Below are positions 54,885 through 62,193 of a stretch of DNA of 64,000 nucleotides, piece by piece. The first letter of the stretch is position 1; every line of letters starts with the position of its first letter. Where the stretch lies: the NCBI RefSeq assembly GCF_007859655.1, contig NZ_CP042304.1, forward strand, positions 3,164,501 to 3,228,500, read 5' to 3'. The DNA is from Devosia ginsengisoli (GTDB taxonomy: Bacteria; Pseudomonadota; Alphaproteobacteria; Rhizobiales; Devosiaceae). Below the pieces are notes generated by a model. That model saw nothing but the letters and a program-made list of their open reading frames with translations, did no database searches and was not told where the DNA came from. Made by a program: the position numbers and the translations under genes.

Positions 54885-55472
54885 ATGACCGACCGCGTGA
54901 CGATACTGAGCACCACCCCGCTGGCGCATGGCTGGGGCAAGCTGGACCGCTACGAGGTGGACCACGCCCGCCGCGACGGCACGCGGCAAACCGTGCAGCG
55001 CGAGGTCTATGACCATGGCAGCGCCGCCGCGGTGCTGCTCTATGCCCCGGCCACCCACACGCTGATCCTGACGCGCCAGTTCCGCCTGCCCGCCCATCTC
55101 AATGGCGATCCGGCCTGGCTGATCGAGGCCCCGGCGGGCCTGACCGATGGCGAGGATATCGAAATTGCCGCCCGGCGCGAGGCCGTGGAGGAAACCGGCT
55201 ATGAGCCGGAATCCATGATCTTCCTGTTCGACGCCTATATGAGCCCCGGTTCGCTGACCGAGAAATGCGCCTGCTTCCTGGGCCGCTACACGCCAGGCCG
55301 GCAGGTGAGTGCCGGCGGGGGCCTGACCGAAGAGGGCGAGGATATCGAAGTGCTCGAACTGGGACTGGACGAAGCGCTGGCCATGGTGGGCAGCGGCATG
55401 ATCAGCGATGCCAAGACGATAATGATGCTGCAGGCGCTGGCGCTCAGGCTGGCGGCGGGGGATGGGGTTTAG
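54885..55472 (+). CDS. Nudix hydrolase, GDP-mannose/ADP-ribose pyrophosphatase type
   Basis: This 195-residue Nudix protein has AAAVLLYAPATHTLILTRQF, the PAGLTDGEDIEIAARREAVE Nudix box with EETGYEP, and the late LGLDEALAMV motif of the NudK/NudF group. These enzymes hydrolyse sugar nucleotides such as GDP-mannose or ADP-ribose. AAGGAG lies 6 bases before the ATG. The dispersed repeat follows 8 bases after the stop. Confidence 0.88.
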   Translation: MTDRVTILSTTPLAHGWGKLDRYEVDHARRDGTRQTVQREVYDHGSAAAVLLYAPATHTLILTRQFRLPAHLNGDPAWLIEAPAGLTDGEDIEIAARREAVEETGYEPESMIFLFDAYMSPGSLTEKCACFLGRYTPGRQVSAGGGLTEEGEDIEVLELGLDEALAMVGSGMISDAKTIMMLQALALRLAAGDGV

Positions 55473-55479
55473 CCACCAC

Positions 55480-55632
55480 CTCCCCTTCTCCCCTTGAGGG
55501 AGAAGGTGCCCGAAGGGCGGATGAGGGGGGCGCCGGGCTGCCCACTACATTGAAGCATGGGCAAGCGCAGACCCCTCACCCGGTTTTCTGCTGAACGCAG
55601 AAAACCACCCTCTCCCGCAAGGGGCGAGGGGT
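55480..55632. repeat. Dispersed intergenic repeat, copy 2
   Basis: About 153 bases closely similar to 41219-41366 and in the same order: the CCCCTTCTCCCC hairpin, a GAAGGGCGGATGAGGGG segment, then the CACCCGGTTTTCTGCTGAAC hairpin. The stem changes are paired (CCGCTGAACGCGG in copy 1, CTGCTGAACGCAG in copy 2), so the structure is kept. Confidence 0.8.
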
Positions 55633-55679
55633 GGTCCGGTGGGCGGGCGAGCATCAAGCCCCTTTGCGAAACGGATAGG

Positions 55680-55886
55680 CTAGTAGTCCACCAGCTTGCG
55701 GTCGGGGTCGTAGGGCTGGTCCTTGGCGTTGCGGGTGACGGCCTGGCCGGCCTTCATTTTCTTGGACACGGCATCATAGGCATAGGTGGGGGAGCCATAG
55801 AGCTGCCAGCCTTCGCTCAGGGCCTTGGTGACCTTGTGGCAGAAGCTGGAATCATCCTCGCCGGTCAGGAAACGATAGATAAGCAT
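55680..55886 (-). CDS. DUF1737 small protein
   Basis: This 68-residue protein opens LIYRFLTGEDDSSFCHKVTK, then EGWQLYGSPTYAYD, the DUF1737 pattern. The family is soluble, of unknown function, and common in Proteobacteria. The ATG at 55886 is preferred to a TTG at 55898. Its start is 71 bases from the divergent carbonic anhydrase start. Confidence 0.82.
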   Translation of the reverse strand: MLIYRFLTGEDDSSFCHKVTKALSEGWQLYGSPTYAYDAVSKKMKAGQAVTRNAKDQPYDPDRKLVDY

Positions 55887-55957
55887 GCAGGGCCCCAATA
55901 TGCGCCGGGATGCGCAAACAGTTGATCTCGATCGAGCTTAGCGCTAATCGAAAAACC

Positions 55958-56599
55958 ATGCACACCTTTCCCGAACACCTGCTTCAGGGTCACGCCAACT
56001 TCATGGCGGGCCGCTATATGCGCGAAAAGGACCGGATCCGGGACCTGGCCAGCGAAGGCCAGAACCCATCCACCATGATCATTGCCTGCTGCGACAGCCG
56101 CGCGGCGCCGGAGATGATCTTCGATTCCGGTCCCGGCGAACTCTTCGTGCTACGCAACGTGGCCAACCTGGTGCCGACCTACCAGCCCGATGGCGGCCAG
56201 CACGGCACCTCGGCCGGCATCGAATTCGCCGTCAAGGCGCTGGCCATCGAGAATATCGTGGTCATGGGCCATGGCCGCTGCGGTGGCATCAAGGCGGCCC
56301 TGGCCCCCAACCAGGCCCCGCTCGACGCCGGCGACTTCATCGGCAAGTGGATGGCCATGCTAGGCGAACTGCCCGGCCAGCTCGGCAAGAACGGCCTGAT
56401 GACGCAGGCCGAGCGCCAGACCGCACTCGAGCGCATCTCGATTCGCAACTCGCTGCGCAACCTGCGCACCTTCCCCTATATCGCTGAGCTGGAAAAGGCG
56501 GGGAAGCTCCTGCTGCACGGCGCCTGGTTCGACATTTCGACCGGCGAGCTGTGGATCATGGACGCCAAGAGCGGCGATTTCCAGCGCCCCAATATCTGA
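55958..56599 (+). CDS. Beta-class carbonic anhydrase
   Basis: This 213-residue enzyme interconverts carbon dioxide and bicarbonate. Zinc ligands are Cys in IIACCDSRAAPE, with the Asp-Arg dyad, and His and Cys in GHGRCGG. The NVANLVPTY loop is present. The ATG at 55958 is chosen because the family starts with a helix at FPEHLLQGH; an ATG at 55910 is open but less likely. No signal peptide, so cytoplasmic. Confidence 0.95.
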   Translation: MHTFPEHLLQGHANFMAGRYMREKDRIRDLASEGQNPSTMIIACCDSRAAPEMIFDSGPGELFVLRNVANLVPTYQPDGGQHGTSAGIEFAVKALAIENIVVMGHGRCGGIKAALAPNQAPLDAGDFIGKWMAMLGELPGQLGKNGLMTQAERQTALERISIRNSLRNLRTFPYIAELEKAGKLLLHGAWFDISTGELWIMDAKSGDFQRPNI

Positions 56600-56651
56600 G
56601 CGCCCCAGTCTTTCCGCCGATTTCAGCCGGCCTGACGCGGGCCATGGAGGG

Positions 56652-56686
56652 TTGATCACTTCGCCGTGATCAATCGCCTCTTTTTT
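56652..56686 (+). terminator. Likely terminator after carbonic anhydrase
   Basis: TTGATCAC (56652-56659) and GTGATCAA (56666-56673) form a perfect stem, with TTTTTT beginning 7 bases after it. The offset of the T-run makes this less certain. Confidence 0.6.
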
Positions 56687-56969
56687 GCCGGGAATCTGTA
56701 CCGGCCCTGCCGTAATCGTGAACGGATACGGTAAATGATATGCACTCAAGCGGCGTGCAGGCCCGGCTTTTCTTCTTGAAAGGCCCGGAAACCGGGGGGT
56801 TCGCCCTGCCCGGAAAATGCCCCGACATCGATCCAGCCCGGCCAAGGAGCCGACCCGCGAGGGCCATGATGGACCAGCAATGTCTGTCCCACGGGCCGCA
56901 GGAGAGCGGCTCGTCGGAGACTGGCTAACCGGTCACCGTTTTTCTCCCCAACATTGGAGCTTTCCTCCC
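56687..56969. other. Gene-free region before the first EF-hand gene
   Basis: No coding region with a plausible start and composition could be supported on either strand. A TAAATGATATGCA stretch around 56731-56743 is AT-richer and may be part of a promoter. Otherwise nothing is recognised. Confidence 0.5.
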
Positions 56970-57218
56970 ATGAAGAAGATCATCATTTCGTCCCTCGTCG
57001 TTCTTGGCCTTTCGACCGCTGCGTTCGCCCAGGCTGCTACCGATTTCGCTTCGGTCGATACCGATGCGAGCGGCGGTGTGTCGCTGGCCGAAGCCCAGGT
57101 TGCCTGGCCTGACCTGACCGAAGAGGCCTTCACGGCCGCTGACACCGACGCCAATGGCGATCTGTCGGCTGAAGAGTATGACGCGCTGGTCGCCGCTACG
57201 GCCGCCCCGGCGAACTAA
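56970..57218 (+). CDS. Small secreted EF-hand protein, first of a pair
   Basis: This 82-residue protein has a signal peptide (IIISSLVVLGLSTAAFAQ) and two EF-hand loops, DTDASGGVSLAE and DTDANGDLSAEE, each with acidic residues in the calcium-binding positions. It is probably a periplasmic calcium-binding protein. A terminator and a second, related gene follow. Sequence similarity between the two shows a tandem duplication. Confidence 0.85.
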   Translation: MKKIIISSLVVLGLSTAAFAQAATDFASVDTDASGGVSLAEAQVAWPDLTEEAFTAADTDANGDLSAEEYDALVAATAAPAN

Positions 57219-57249
57219 GCCGCTAACGCCCAGTTCCTGGGCGCCCAAT

Positions 57250-57286
57250 GAAGCCACCCCATGCCTCCCTGGGGTGGCTTCTTTAT
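57250..57286 (+). terminator. Terminator between the EF-hand genes
   Basis: GAAGCCACCCCA (57250-57261) pairs perfectly with 57270-57281 over an 8-base loop and is followed by TTTAT. Confidence 0.85.
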
Positions 57287-57325
57287 ACCCGGCCGCTCCT
57301 GGCGGCCCTCCAGTGGAGTTATCCC

Positions 57326-57607
57326 ATGCACAAACTTGTCCTGAGCCTGGCCGTTCTCGGTCTGGCCACCACGGCCGCCCTGGCCCAGACACCCACCAGC
57401 TTTGCCGACGTCGATACCGACGCCAATGGCGAACTGAGCTTTGCCGAGCTGCAGGTGATCTGGACCGACCTGACGCAGGAAGAGTTCGACAGCGCCGATG
57501 CCGATGCCAGCGGGGGCCTGACCCCCGACGAGCTCAATATGCTGCAGCCGGCCACCCTGCCGGCCACGCCGGAAATGCCGGAAGCGCCCATGGCGCCGGC
57601 CCAGTAG
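57326..57607 (+). CDS. Small secreted EF-hand protein, second of a pair
   Basis: This 93-residue paralogue of the preceding gene has a signal peptide (LVLSLAVLGLATTAALAQ) and EF-hand loops DTDANGELSFAE and DADASGGLTPDE. It has an extra Pro/Ala-rich tail (PATPEMPEAPMAP). GGAG lies 9 bases before the ATG. It converges on the DMT transporter gene after 10 bases. Confidence 0.85.
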   Translation: MHKLVLSLAVLGLATTAALAQTPTSFADVDTDANGELSFAELQVIWTDLTQEEFDSADADASGGLTPDELNMLQPATLPATPEMPEAPMAPAQ

Positions 57608-57617
57608 GAATGCACTC

Positions 57618-58499
57618 TCAGTCGAGCCGGACAACCGGCTCGGCTGCCCGCCCGCGCAATACCGTGACCACCAGCCCGGCAATGACCAGCACCGCCCCGC
57701 CGATCTCGATCCAGGTAATGGTCTCGCCCAGCACCAGATAGCCCGACAGCAGGCCGGTAATCGGCACCAGCAGGGTAAAGGGCGCCACGACCGAGGCCGG
57801 ATGCCGGCCCAATAGCCAGCTCCAGATACCGCCGCCCAGCAGCGTTGCCGGATAGGCGAGGAAGGCGATCAGCCCGGCATCGCTCCAGCTGAAGCCGGCC
57901 AGCGCGTCGAGCACCGCCTGTTGCCCCTCGACCAGCAAGGACAGGCCGATCAGCGGCACCGGCGCCGCCAGCGAACCCCACACGGTAAAGGCCAGCGCAT
58001 TGACGCGGCCGGCCTTCTTGGTCAGCACATTGGCCATGCCCCAGCTCAACGCCGCCAACAGCACCATGCCCAGCGGCAGGAGCGCGGTGGCGGCCAGCCG
58101 CTCGAGCGCGATGACGCCGATGCCGGCAAAGGCGATCAGCGCGCCGATGACCTGGAAGCGGCTCGGCCGTTCCCCCAGCAGCAGGAAGGCCAGGGCCATG
58201 GTGAAGAAGGCCTGCGTCTGCAGCACAAGCGAACTCAGCCCCGCCGACATGCCCCAGGCAATGGCGAGGTTGAGGAAGCCATAAAGCGCAAAGCCGAAGG
58301 CCAGCCCGAACCCAACCACATAATACCATTGCGTCCTGGGCGGCCGGATGAAGAACACCGCCGGCAGGGCCGCCGCCACGAAGCGCAGGCCGGCCGCCAG
58401 GATGGGCGGTAGCGCCTCGACGCTGAGCTTGATGATGACGAAGTTGAAGCCCCAGATGACGACGACGAGCAAAGCGAGCAGGACATGGCGCAGGGGCAT
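57618..58499 (-). CDS. EamA/DMT transporter, downstream copy
   Basis: This 293-residue protein has ten transmembrane helices in two EamA repeats (LLALLVVVIWGFNFVIIKLS, later LPLGMVLLAALSWGMANVLT). It is a close paralogue of the next gene upstream, with the same WG-NF-x-x-IK opening. Its ATG overlaps the upstream stop by one base, so both are made from one mRNA. Related proteins such as EamA export cysteine pathway metabolites; the substrate here is unknown. Confidence 0.9.
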   Translation of the reverse strand: MPLRHVLLALLVVVIWGFNFVIIKLSVEALPPILAAGLRFVAAALPAVFFIRPPRTQWYYVVGFGLAFGFALYGFLNLAIAWGMSAGLSSLVLQTQAFFTMALAFLLLGERPSRFQVIGALIAFAGIGVIALERLAATALLPLGMVLLAALSWGMANVLTKKAGRVNALAFTVWGSLAAPVPLIGLSLLVEGQQAVLDALAGFSWSDAGLIAFLAYPATLLGGGIWSWLLGRHPASVVAPFTLLVPITGLLSGYLVLGETITWIEIGGAVLVIAGLVVTVLRGRAAEPVVRLD

Positions 58500-59374
58500 C
58501 AGGCCACCCGCAGCCGGGCCAGCAGGCGCGGCCCGAACACGTTGAGCACAAGCCCGGCAAAGATCAGCAGGCTACCCGCCACTTCGAGCAGGCTCACCTG
58601 TTCGCCCAGGAAGACGAAGGCCGCGGCGAAGCCGACCACCGGCACCAGCAACGAGAAGGGCGCGATGACGCTGGCTCTGTGCCGGCCCAGCAAAACCGCC
58701 CAGGCACCGTAGCCGATCAGCGTCGAGCCATAGGCGATGAACAGCACCGAAAAGATGGCCTGCGGACTGATGCTGAGCAGCGCGGCGACGGACTGCGGCC
58801 CCTCGAACAGCAGCGACAGAGCCAGCATGGGCAGGGGTGGCACCAGGCTCCCCCAGACCACGAAACCCAGCATGTCGACCTTGCCGGCCTGCTTGGTGAG
58901 AATGTTGGAAATGGCCCAGAACCCGGCCGCGACCAGCGTCAGCAGCAGCGGCACCAGCACGGCCCCGCCAATATGCTCGGCCGCGATCGTGCCGAGCCCG
59001 ACAAGGGCAATGGCGGCGCCACCCAGTTGCAGCGCCGTCGGCCGCTCGCCCAGCAGCAGCATGGCCAGCACCATGGTGAGAAACACCTGCATCTGCATGA
59101 CCAGACTCGCCAGCCCGGCCGGCATGCCCAGCCCGATCGCGGTGAACAGGAAGCCGAATTGCAGCACCCCCACCGTCATGCCATAGGCGACGAGCAGGCC
59201 CCAGCCGACCTGCGGCTTGCGGATGAAGAAGATGGCCGGCAGGGCACAACCGAGATAGCGCAATGCGGTCAGCAGGAAGGGCGAAATCTCGTCGACGCCC
59301 CATTTGATGGCAACGAAATTGACACCCCAGATGAGGACGACGCCAAGGGCCAGGGCTATGTCGCGCAGGGGCAT
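58499..59374 (-). CDS. EamA/DMT transporter, upstream copy
   Basis: This 291-residue protein has ten transmembrane helices (IALALGVVLIWGVNFVAIKW opening). Paralogous along its whole length to the following gene, it looks like an old tandem duplication. Two adjacent DMT transporters could work as a heterodimer or have split substrates. The inverted-repeat element at 59422-59521 lies just upstream. Confidence 0.9.
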   Translation of the reverse strand: MPLRDIALALGVVLIWGVNFVAIKWGVDEISPFLLTALRYLGCALPAIFFIRKPQVGWGLLVAYGMTVGVLQFGFLFTAIGLGMPAGLASLVMQMQVFLTMVLAMLLLGERPTALQLGGAAIALVGLGTIAAEHIGGAVLVPLLLTLVAAGFWAISNILTKQAGKVDMLGFVVWGSLVPPLPMLALSLLFEGPQSVAALLSISPQAIFSVLFIAYGSTLIGYGAWAVLLGRHRASVIAPFSLLVPVVGFAAAFVFLGEQVSLLEVAGSLLIFAGLVLNVFGPRLLARLRVA

Positions 59375-59421
59375 GGGAACTTTGCAGTTTGGAGTGCGAT
59401 CGCGTCAAGCGCTCGATCTGG

Positions 59422-59521
59422 CTCCCTCCCCCTTGTGGGGAGGGCTGGGGTGGGGGTGTTCCCGAGCTCAATGCCAGGGAAGAACCCCCACCCTCAATCC
59501 CTCCCCACAAGGGGGAGGGAG
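59422..59521. repeat. Intergenic hairpin element with 23-bp perfect arms
   Basis: The outer arms (59422-59444 and 59499-59521) are exact inverted copies, rich in CCCTCCCC and GGGGAGGG. Pairing continues less perfectly inward (GGGTGGGGGT with ACCCCCACCC). It lies between the convergent ends of nothing: both neighbours, asd and the DMT pair, are on the minus strand, so it may stop asd transcripts. Confidence 0.8.
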
Positions 59522-59538
59522 GCAGTCTGGTGCGAAGC

Positions 59539-60579
59539 CTAAGCCGCCAGCCTTGCCTTCAGCCCGCGGGCGATGAGTTCTTCGGCGATCTGGATCGTGT
59601 TGAGCGCGGCGCCCTTGCGCAGATTGTCGGAGACAACCCAGATGGCGAGGCCGTTTTCGACCGTATTGTCCTCGCGGATGCGGGACACGAAGGTGTCGTA
59701 TTCGCCCACCGACTCAACCGGGGTGGCATAGCCGCCCGGTTCGCGCTTGTCGACGACGGCAATGCCCGGCGCCTCGCGCAACACGTCGCGCGCCTCATCG
59801 GCCGAAATCGGGTTCTCGAACTCGATATTGACCGCTTCGGAATGACCCACGAAGACCGGCACCCGCACGGCGGTGCAGGTTACCTTGATCTTGGGATCGA
59901 GGATCTTCTTGGTTTCGGCCAGCACCTTCCACTCTTCCTTGGTGTAGCCGTCTTCCATGAACACATCGATATGCGGGATGACGTTGAAGGCGATCTGCTT
60001 GGGGAACTTCTGCGGCGTGGCGCTGTCGTTGACGAAAATGCCCTTGGTCTGGTTCCAGAGCTCGTCGACGCCTTCCTTGCCGGCGCCCGACACCGACTGA
60101 TAGGTCGACACCACGATGCGCTTGATCGTTGCCGCATCATGCAGGGGCTTGAGCGCCACAACGAGCTGGGCCGTCGAACAATTGGGATTGGCGATGATAT
60201 TGCCGCGCTTGGGATCGGCCAGCCAACGGTCGAGCACCTGCCCGTTCACTTCCGGCACGACCAGCGGCACATCGGAATGGTAGCGCCAATAGCTGGAATT
60301 ATCGATGACGATGCAGCCCGACGCGGCGATGCGCGGCGCCCAGTCCTTGGAAATGGAGCCGCCGGCCGACATGATGGCGAAATCGACGCCCTTGAAGTCG
60401 AAATCGTCGAGATTCTTGGCCTTCAATATCTTGTCGCCATAGGAGATTTCCCGGCCGATCGACCGTGAGGACGCGAGGGCGATCACCTCGTCGGCGGGGA
60501 ACTTGCGTTCGGCCAGAATATTGAGAACTTCCCGGCCCACATTGCCTGTGGCACCGACGACAGCGACGCGATAACCCAT
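59539..60579 (-). CDS. asd: Aspartate-semialdehyde dehydrogenase
   Basis: This 346-residue enzyme reduces aspartyl phosphate with NADPH and feeds lysine/diaminopimelate, threonine and methionine synthesis. It has the cofactor motif VAVVGATGNVGREVL, the nucleophile Cys in NPNCSTAQLV, and the His/Arg block RVPVFVGHSEAVNIEF. GGAG lies 8 bases before the ATG at 60579. A 31-codon leader ORF with a Met/Thr/Lys codon run and hairpins lies about 105 bases upstream, which suggests attenuation. Confidence 0.97.
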   Translation of the reverse strand: MGYRVAVVGATGNVGREVLNILAERKFPADEVIALASSRSIGREISYGDKILKAKNLDDFDFKGVDFAIMSAGGSISKDWAPRIAASGCIVIDNSSYWRYHSDVPLVVPEVNGQVLDRWLADPKRGNIIANPNCSTAQLVVALKPLHDAATIKRIVVSTYQSVSGAGKEGVDELWNQTKGIFVNDSATPQKFPKQIAFNVIPHIDVFMEDGYTKEEWKVLAETKKILDPKIKVTCTAVRVPVFVGHSEAVNIEFENPISADEARDVLREAPGIAVVDKREPGGYATPVESVGEYDTFVSRIREDNTVENGLAIWVVSDNLRKGAALNTIQIAEELIARGLKARLAA

Positions 60580-60648
60580 TTTGGAACTCCAGTCCCTTGC
60601 CATTTCCGCCCCCGCGCGATGACTTTGCATCGCGGTCAGTGCTTTGAG

Positions 60649-60676
60649 CCTCTCCCCGTCGGGAGACGACCCGGGG
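60649..60676 (-). promoter_or_regulatory. Hairpins between the leader ORF and asd
   Basis: On the minus strand CCCC(GG)GTCG pairs with CGACGGGG, and alternatively TCTCCC pairs with GGGAGA over GACG. The two folds exclude each other. No T-run follows, so a classic terminator is not proven. Confidence 0.45.
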
Positions 60677-60683
60677 AAAAGCG

Positions 60684-60779
60684 TCAGGCGGTTTTGGTGG
60701 TTTTGGTCATCGACACAGCGACGCCACCGGCGAAAAGCCGGGTGGTTGCGAGGTCCGCATTATCGAAAAAGCTGCGCAT
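60684..60779 (-). CDS. Candidate leader peptide of asd
   Basis: This 31-codon ORF begins MRSFFDNADL and ends SMTKTTKTA. Its last codons are ATG ACC AAA ACC ACC AAA ACC GCC, that is Met, Thr, Lys, Thr, Thr, Lys, Thr, Ala: three amino acids that derive from the product of Asd. A hairpin (60724-60745) lies inside the ORF before this run, and another follows the stop (60649-60676). GGTGG in the first hairpin could instead pair with CCACC in the codon run, giving two exclusive folds. The ribosome site is weak. Evidence is layout only. Confidence 0.45.
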   Translation of the reverse strand: MRSFFDNADLATTRLFAGGVAVSMTKTTKTA

Positions 60780-60811
60780 CGGATGACTGCTTCGGTTGAA
60801 AAGCAGGACTT

Positions 60812-60839
60812 CTCATACGCCCAAATAGGAAAGAGTCAA
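60812..60839 (-). promoter_or_regulatory. Sigma70-type promoter of the asd leader
   Basis: On the minus strand TTGACT (60834-60839) and TATGAG (60812-60817) are 16 bases apart. Transcription from here would start about 25 bases before the leader ORF. Confidence 0.55.
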
Positions 60840-60892
60840 TGAAATTGCCACGGCGCCGGCATCGGTGATGCGCCATTGCAACAAGGACTATG

Positions 60893-60907
60893 TTAAGACG
60901 CCATTAA
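60893..60907 (+). promoter_or_regulatory. TTAA-N7-TTAA, candidate CtrA box
   Basis: TTAAGACGCCATTAA fits the CtrA consensus spacing exactly. It ends 63 bp before the start of the beta-barrel protein gene, so that gene may be cell-cycle controlled. Confidence 0.55.
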
Positions 60908-60970
60908 GGGTTTAGATTATTGCGCTGTGAAGGTCTTCGCGCGGCAAATGCGCGAGACGGGGGATTGGTC

Positions 60971-62056
60971 ATGCGTGCTGGCGTGTGTGTGGGTATTTTG
61001 GCTTGTCTGCTGGCGCTGACCGGCGGCGCGGCGGCGCAAAGCAATGCCCTCTATTTCAGCCCCGACCTCACTGCCGAATTCACCGCGCCCAGCGCCTTTG
61101 ACGGGCTTTATGCCGGCGTATTGCTGGGGCCGATCTCGGCGCGCAAGAACAATTTCAACATGCAGGGCGCGGAAATCCGGCCCGAAATCGGCGGCGTGGT
61201 GGGCTGGAACCAGCCTGTTGCGCCGGGCGTGGTGCTGGGCGCCGAAGTGCAGGCCACTGTGGCCACCGATTTTTCCAATTCGGCCTATCTGCGCGCCATG
61301 GCCCTGGCCCGGCTGGGCTTTGCCGCGGGCGACAATACGCTGTTCTACCTGCTGGGCGGCGCCGGCCGCATGGGCGAAGGCTGGGCCTTCGAAGCCGGCA
61401 TGGGCGCCGAGGTGATGGTGACACCAAACATGGCAATGCGGCTGGAAGCGGCCGGCATCGGCCAGCTCGGCCCGGCGCCCAATGGCAATGACATTCCCGC
61501 TATCTCCGCGATGCGGGTGACATCGGGCGCGATCTGGCAGCTCGATGGCGGACCGGCCGCGACGACATTCAATACGGGTCCGATGACCGATTTTTCCGGG
61601 CTCTATGCCGGCATCAATATCGGCGGGCTGACCGATCCGCAGTTCAACTTCTACGACGATTACGGCCATGGCTGGCATCTGAGCCGCTTCGAAATGGGGG
61701 GCCTGGCCGGCTATAATCATGCGCTGGGCGACATGCTGCGGGCCGGCGCCGAAGTACAGCTCGGGGCCAATTTCGACACATCGGGCGATGCCGGGCTGGA
61801 TGCGCTGGCTTTGGCCCGTATCGGCGTGGTGCCGACGCCGGGCGTGCTGGCCTATGCCGCTGCCGGCGTGGGAATGGTCGAGGCGACAGGCGCCTATGCC
61901 TTCGGTGGGGGCGTGGAATATGCGCTCTGGGGCAAGACCGCCCTGCGCGGCGAAGGCCTGCTGCTGGGCCGCATGGATGGCGCGCCGGGCCTGACCGGGG
62001 TTACGGGCTCGACCACATCCAAGGTGACCATTGGCACGGTGTGGCACTTCGACTAA
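60971..62056 (+). CDS. Outer membrane beta-barrel protein, duplicated domain
   Basis: This 361-residue protein has a signal peptide (GVCVGILACLLALTGGAAAQ). It carries two similar barrel halves, each opening FDGLYAGVLLG or FSGLYAGINIG, each with a GYN or GWN strand and LARLGF or LARIGV, and ending YTVWHFD-like (GTVWHFD). The Opa/Omp25-like porin fold is common at the surface of Hyphomicrobiales, but two copies in one chain is unusual. The ATG at 60971 begins the signal peptide. Confidence 0.82.
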   Translation: MRAGVCVGILACLLALTGGAAAQSNALYFSPDLTAEFTAPSAFDGLYAGVLLGPISARKNNFNMQGAEIRPEIGGVVGWNQPVAPGVVLGAEVQATVATDFSNSAYLRAMALARLGFAAGDNTLFYLLGGAGRMGEGWAFEAGMGAEVMVTPNMAMRLEAAGIGQLGPAPNGNDIPAISAMRVTSGAIWQLDGGPAATTFNTGPMTDFSGLYAGINIGGLTDPQFNFYDDYGHGWHLSRFEMGGLAGYNHALGDMLRAGAEVQLGANFDTSGDAGLDALALARIGVVPTPGVLAYAAAGVGMVEATGAYAFGGGVEYALWGKTALRGEGLLLGRMDGAPGLTGVTGSTTSKVTIGTVWHFD

Positions 62057-62080
62057 GAGCGGGCATCAAGCCACCAACAG

Positions 62081-62159
62081 CCTCATGGTGAGCCTGTCGA
62101 ACCACGAGGCGTGGCACGATCTCGCCACGACCTCGCCCTTCGACAAGCTCAGGATGAGG
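62081..62159. repeat. Imperfect inverted repeat element
   Basis: CCTCAT-x2-TGAGC-x-TGTCGAA arms (62081-62109 and 62131-62159) face each other. The GAGCTTGTCGAAGG-type core is widespread between genes in alphaproteobacteria. It may end the upstream transcript. Confidence 0.7.
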
Positions 62160-62193
62160 TCTACTCTTGGTCGCTCAATGAACAGGACCAGCC

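Noticed and set aside
56740..56928. 62-codon plus-strand ORF
   Set aside because: Low-quality composition, no domain and no ribosome site; the EF-hand gene has its own start downstream.
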